Shown one piece after another: positions 5,859-6,191 of a stretch of DNA of 6,191 nucleotides (within the stretch, counting starts at the first letter, position 1; every line of letters begins with the position of its first letter). The DNA is taken from the NCBI GenBank assembly GCA_030623125.1, contig JAUXMQ010000073.1, positions 1 through 6,191 of the forward strand, given 5' to 3'. Made by a program: the position numbers and the translations under genes. This stretch comes from Acidimicrobiia bacterium. Lineage in GTDB: Bacteria; Actinomycetota; Acidimicrobiia; Spongiisociales; ZC4RG35. The notes under the pieces are model-generated. The model worked only from the letters and a program-made list of their open reading frames with translations. It searched no databases and was not told the DNA's origin.

Positions 5859-6191
5859 ATGGACAAGGCAGGCAAATGGCTCGGGCCACTCAGCGGCATC
5901 CTCTTCGTCGCTGCCGTCGTGATAGGCGGCAGCATCTTTGGAGGACTCGACGCCGAGCCCTCCAACTCGGCAAATCAGGTACTCGCCGAATTTCGAGATA
6001 GCGCAAACGATATAGAAACGGCGACCCTACTGACGATGCTCGGCATCGGCTTTCTTCTCATCTTCCTGGGAAATCTTCGAACCAGGTTCAGAGACGGCGG
6101 ATCAGGCTGGGCAGCGGTCGGCATCCTGGCAGGCGGAGTCGCTGTGGCCGGCGCCTGGATCGTCCTCCTTGGCGTTCAGCTCGCCGGCAGA
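5859..6191 (+). CDS. Multi-pass membrane protein, 5' part (3' end outside the window)
   Basis: The frame opens at ATG 5859 behind a good ribosome binding site and stays open to the window edge, giving 111 residues. Hydrophobic segments lie at about 8-28, 55-71 and 84-106. The first loop, about 29-54, is polar and acidic with SANQVLAEFRDSAND, and NLRTRFRDGGSG is a short basic loop between the second and third segments. This layout (TM, acidic loop with an LxxF/Y motif, TM ending in LGxLR) resembles uncharacterised actinobacterial membrane proteins of about 200-230 residues, possibly DUF4386-like, but I cannot name the family with confidence. It shares no clear similarity with the two paralogues of the sigma operon. 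Since its promoter copies the one upstream of the sigma operon, it is the best candidate in the window for a target of that sigma factor. Confidence 0.8.
   Translation, partial: MDKAGKWLGPLSGILFVAAVVIGGSIFGGLDAEPSNSANQVLAEFRDSANDIETATLLTMLGIGFLLIFLGNLRTRFRDGGSGWAAVGILAGGVAVAGAWIVLLGVQLAGR

Overview
The window looks like a piece of a medium-to-high-GC actinobacterial chromosome, perhaps from the Acidimicrobiia or a related uncultured lineage. The reasons are a decayed DUF222/13E12-type HNH gene (a family typical of Actinobacteria), G/C-rich third codon positions, and two apparently leaderless genes with TAnnnT -10 boxes directly before the start codon. No rRNA, tRNA, CRISPR array or intact mobile element was found.

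Left part (1-2400): the 3' end of a cupin protein enters on the plus strand. It converges on a broken HNH-endonuclease gene on the minus strand, which has lost the middle of its DUF222 domain and carries a frameshift in the HNH motif. Upstream of that, on the same strand, is a complete alpha/beta-hydrolase (lipase-like) gene with a GHSMG nucleophile elbow.

Middle (2400-3893): a large FMN-dependent nitronate monooxygenase/2-nitropropane dioxygenase-family gene runs divergently from the hydrolase. The two starts are under 70 bp apart, and neither has a Shine-Dalgarno sequence. Instead each has a -10-like hexamer 6-7 nt before its ATG.

Right part (3927-6191): this is the most interesting section. 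Three minus-strand genes form a tightly coupled operon: a short 3-TM membrane protein, an ECF-type sigma factor, and a longer 5-TM membrane protein. Both junctions overlap by 4 bp (GTGA and ATGA, if the sigma factor starts at its GTG). The two membrane proteins are paralogues sharing a core that includes LMDVAYYLIF. The longer one also has a charged cytosolic N-terminus, as a membrane-bound anti-sigma factor would, but no zinc-binding HxxxCxxC motif. A divergent plus-strand gene at the right edge encodes another multi-pass membrane protein and runs out of the window.

The intergenic region between this operon and the divergent gene holds two outward-facing copies of one composite element, CTGTCACCC-N16-CGTCTGTAT, with identical boxes and identical 16-nt spacing. 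This is what a pair of promoters for one ECF sigma factor should look like. The simplest model is that the sigma factor drives its own operon and the divergent gene, while the membrane paralogues hold it inactive until an envelope or membrane signal arrives. The promoter pair and the paralogy are read directly from the sequence; the regulatory model is inference.
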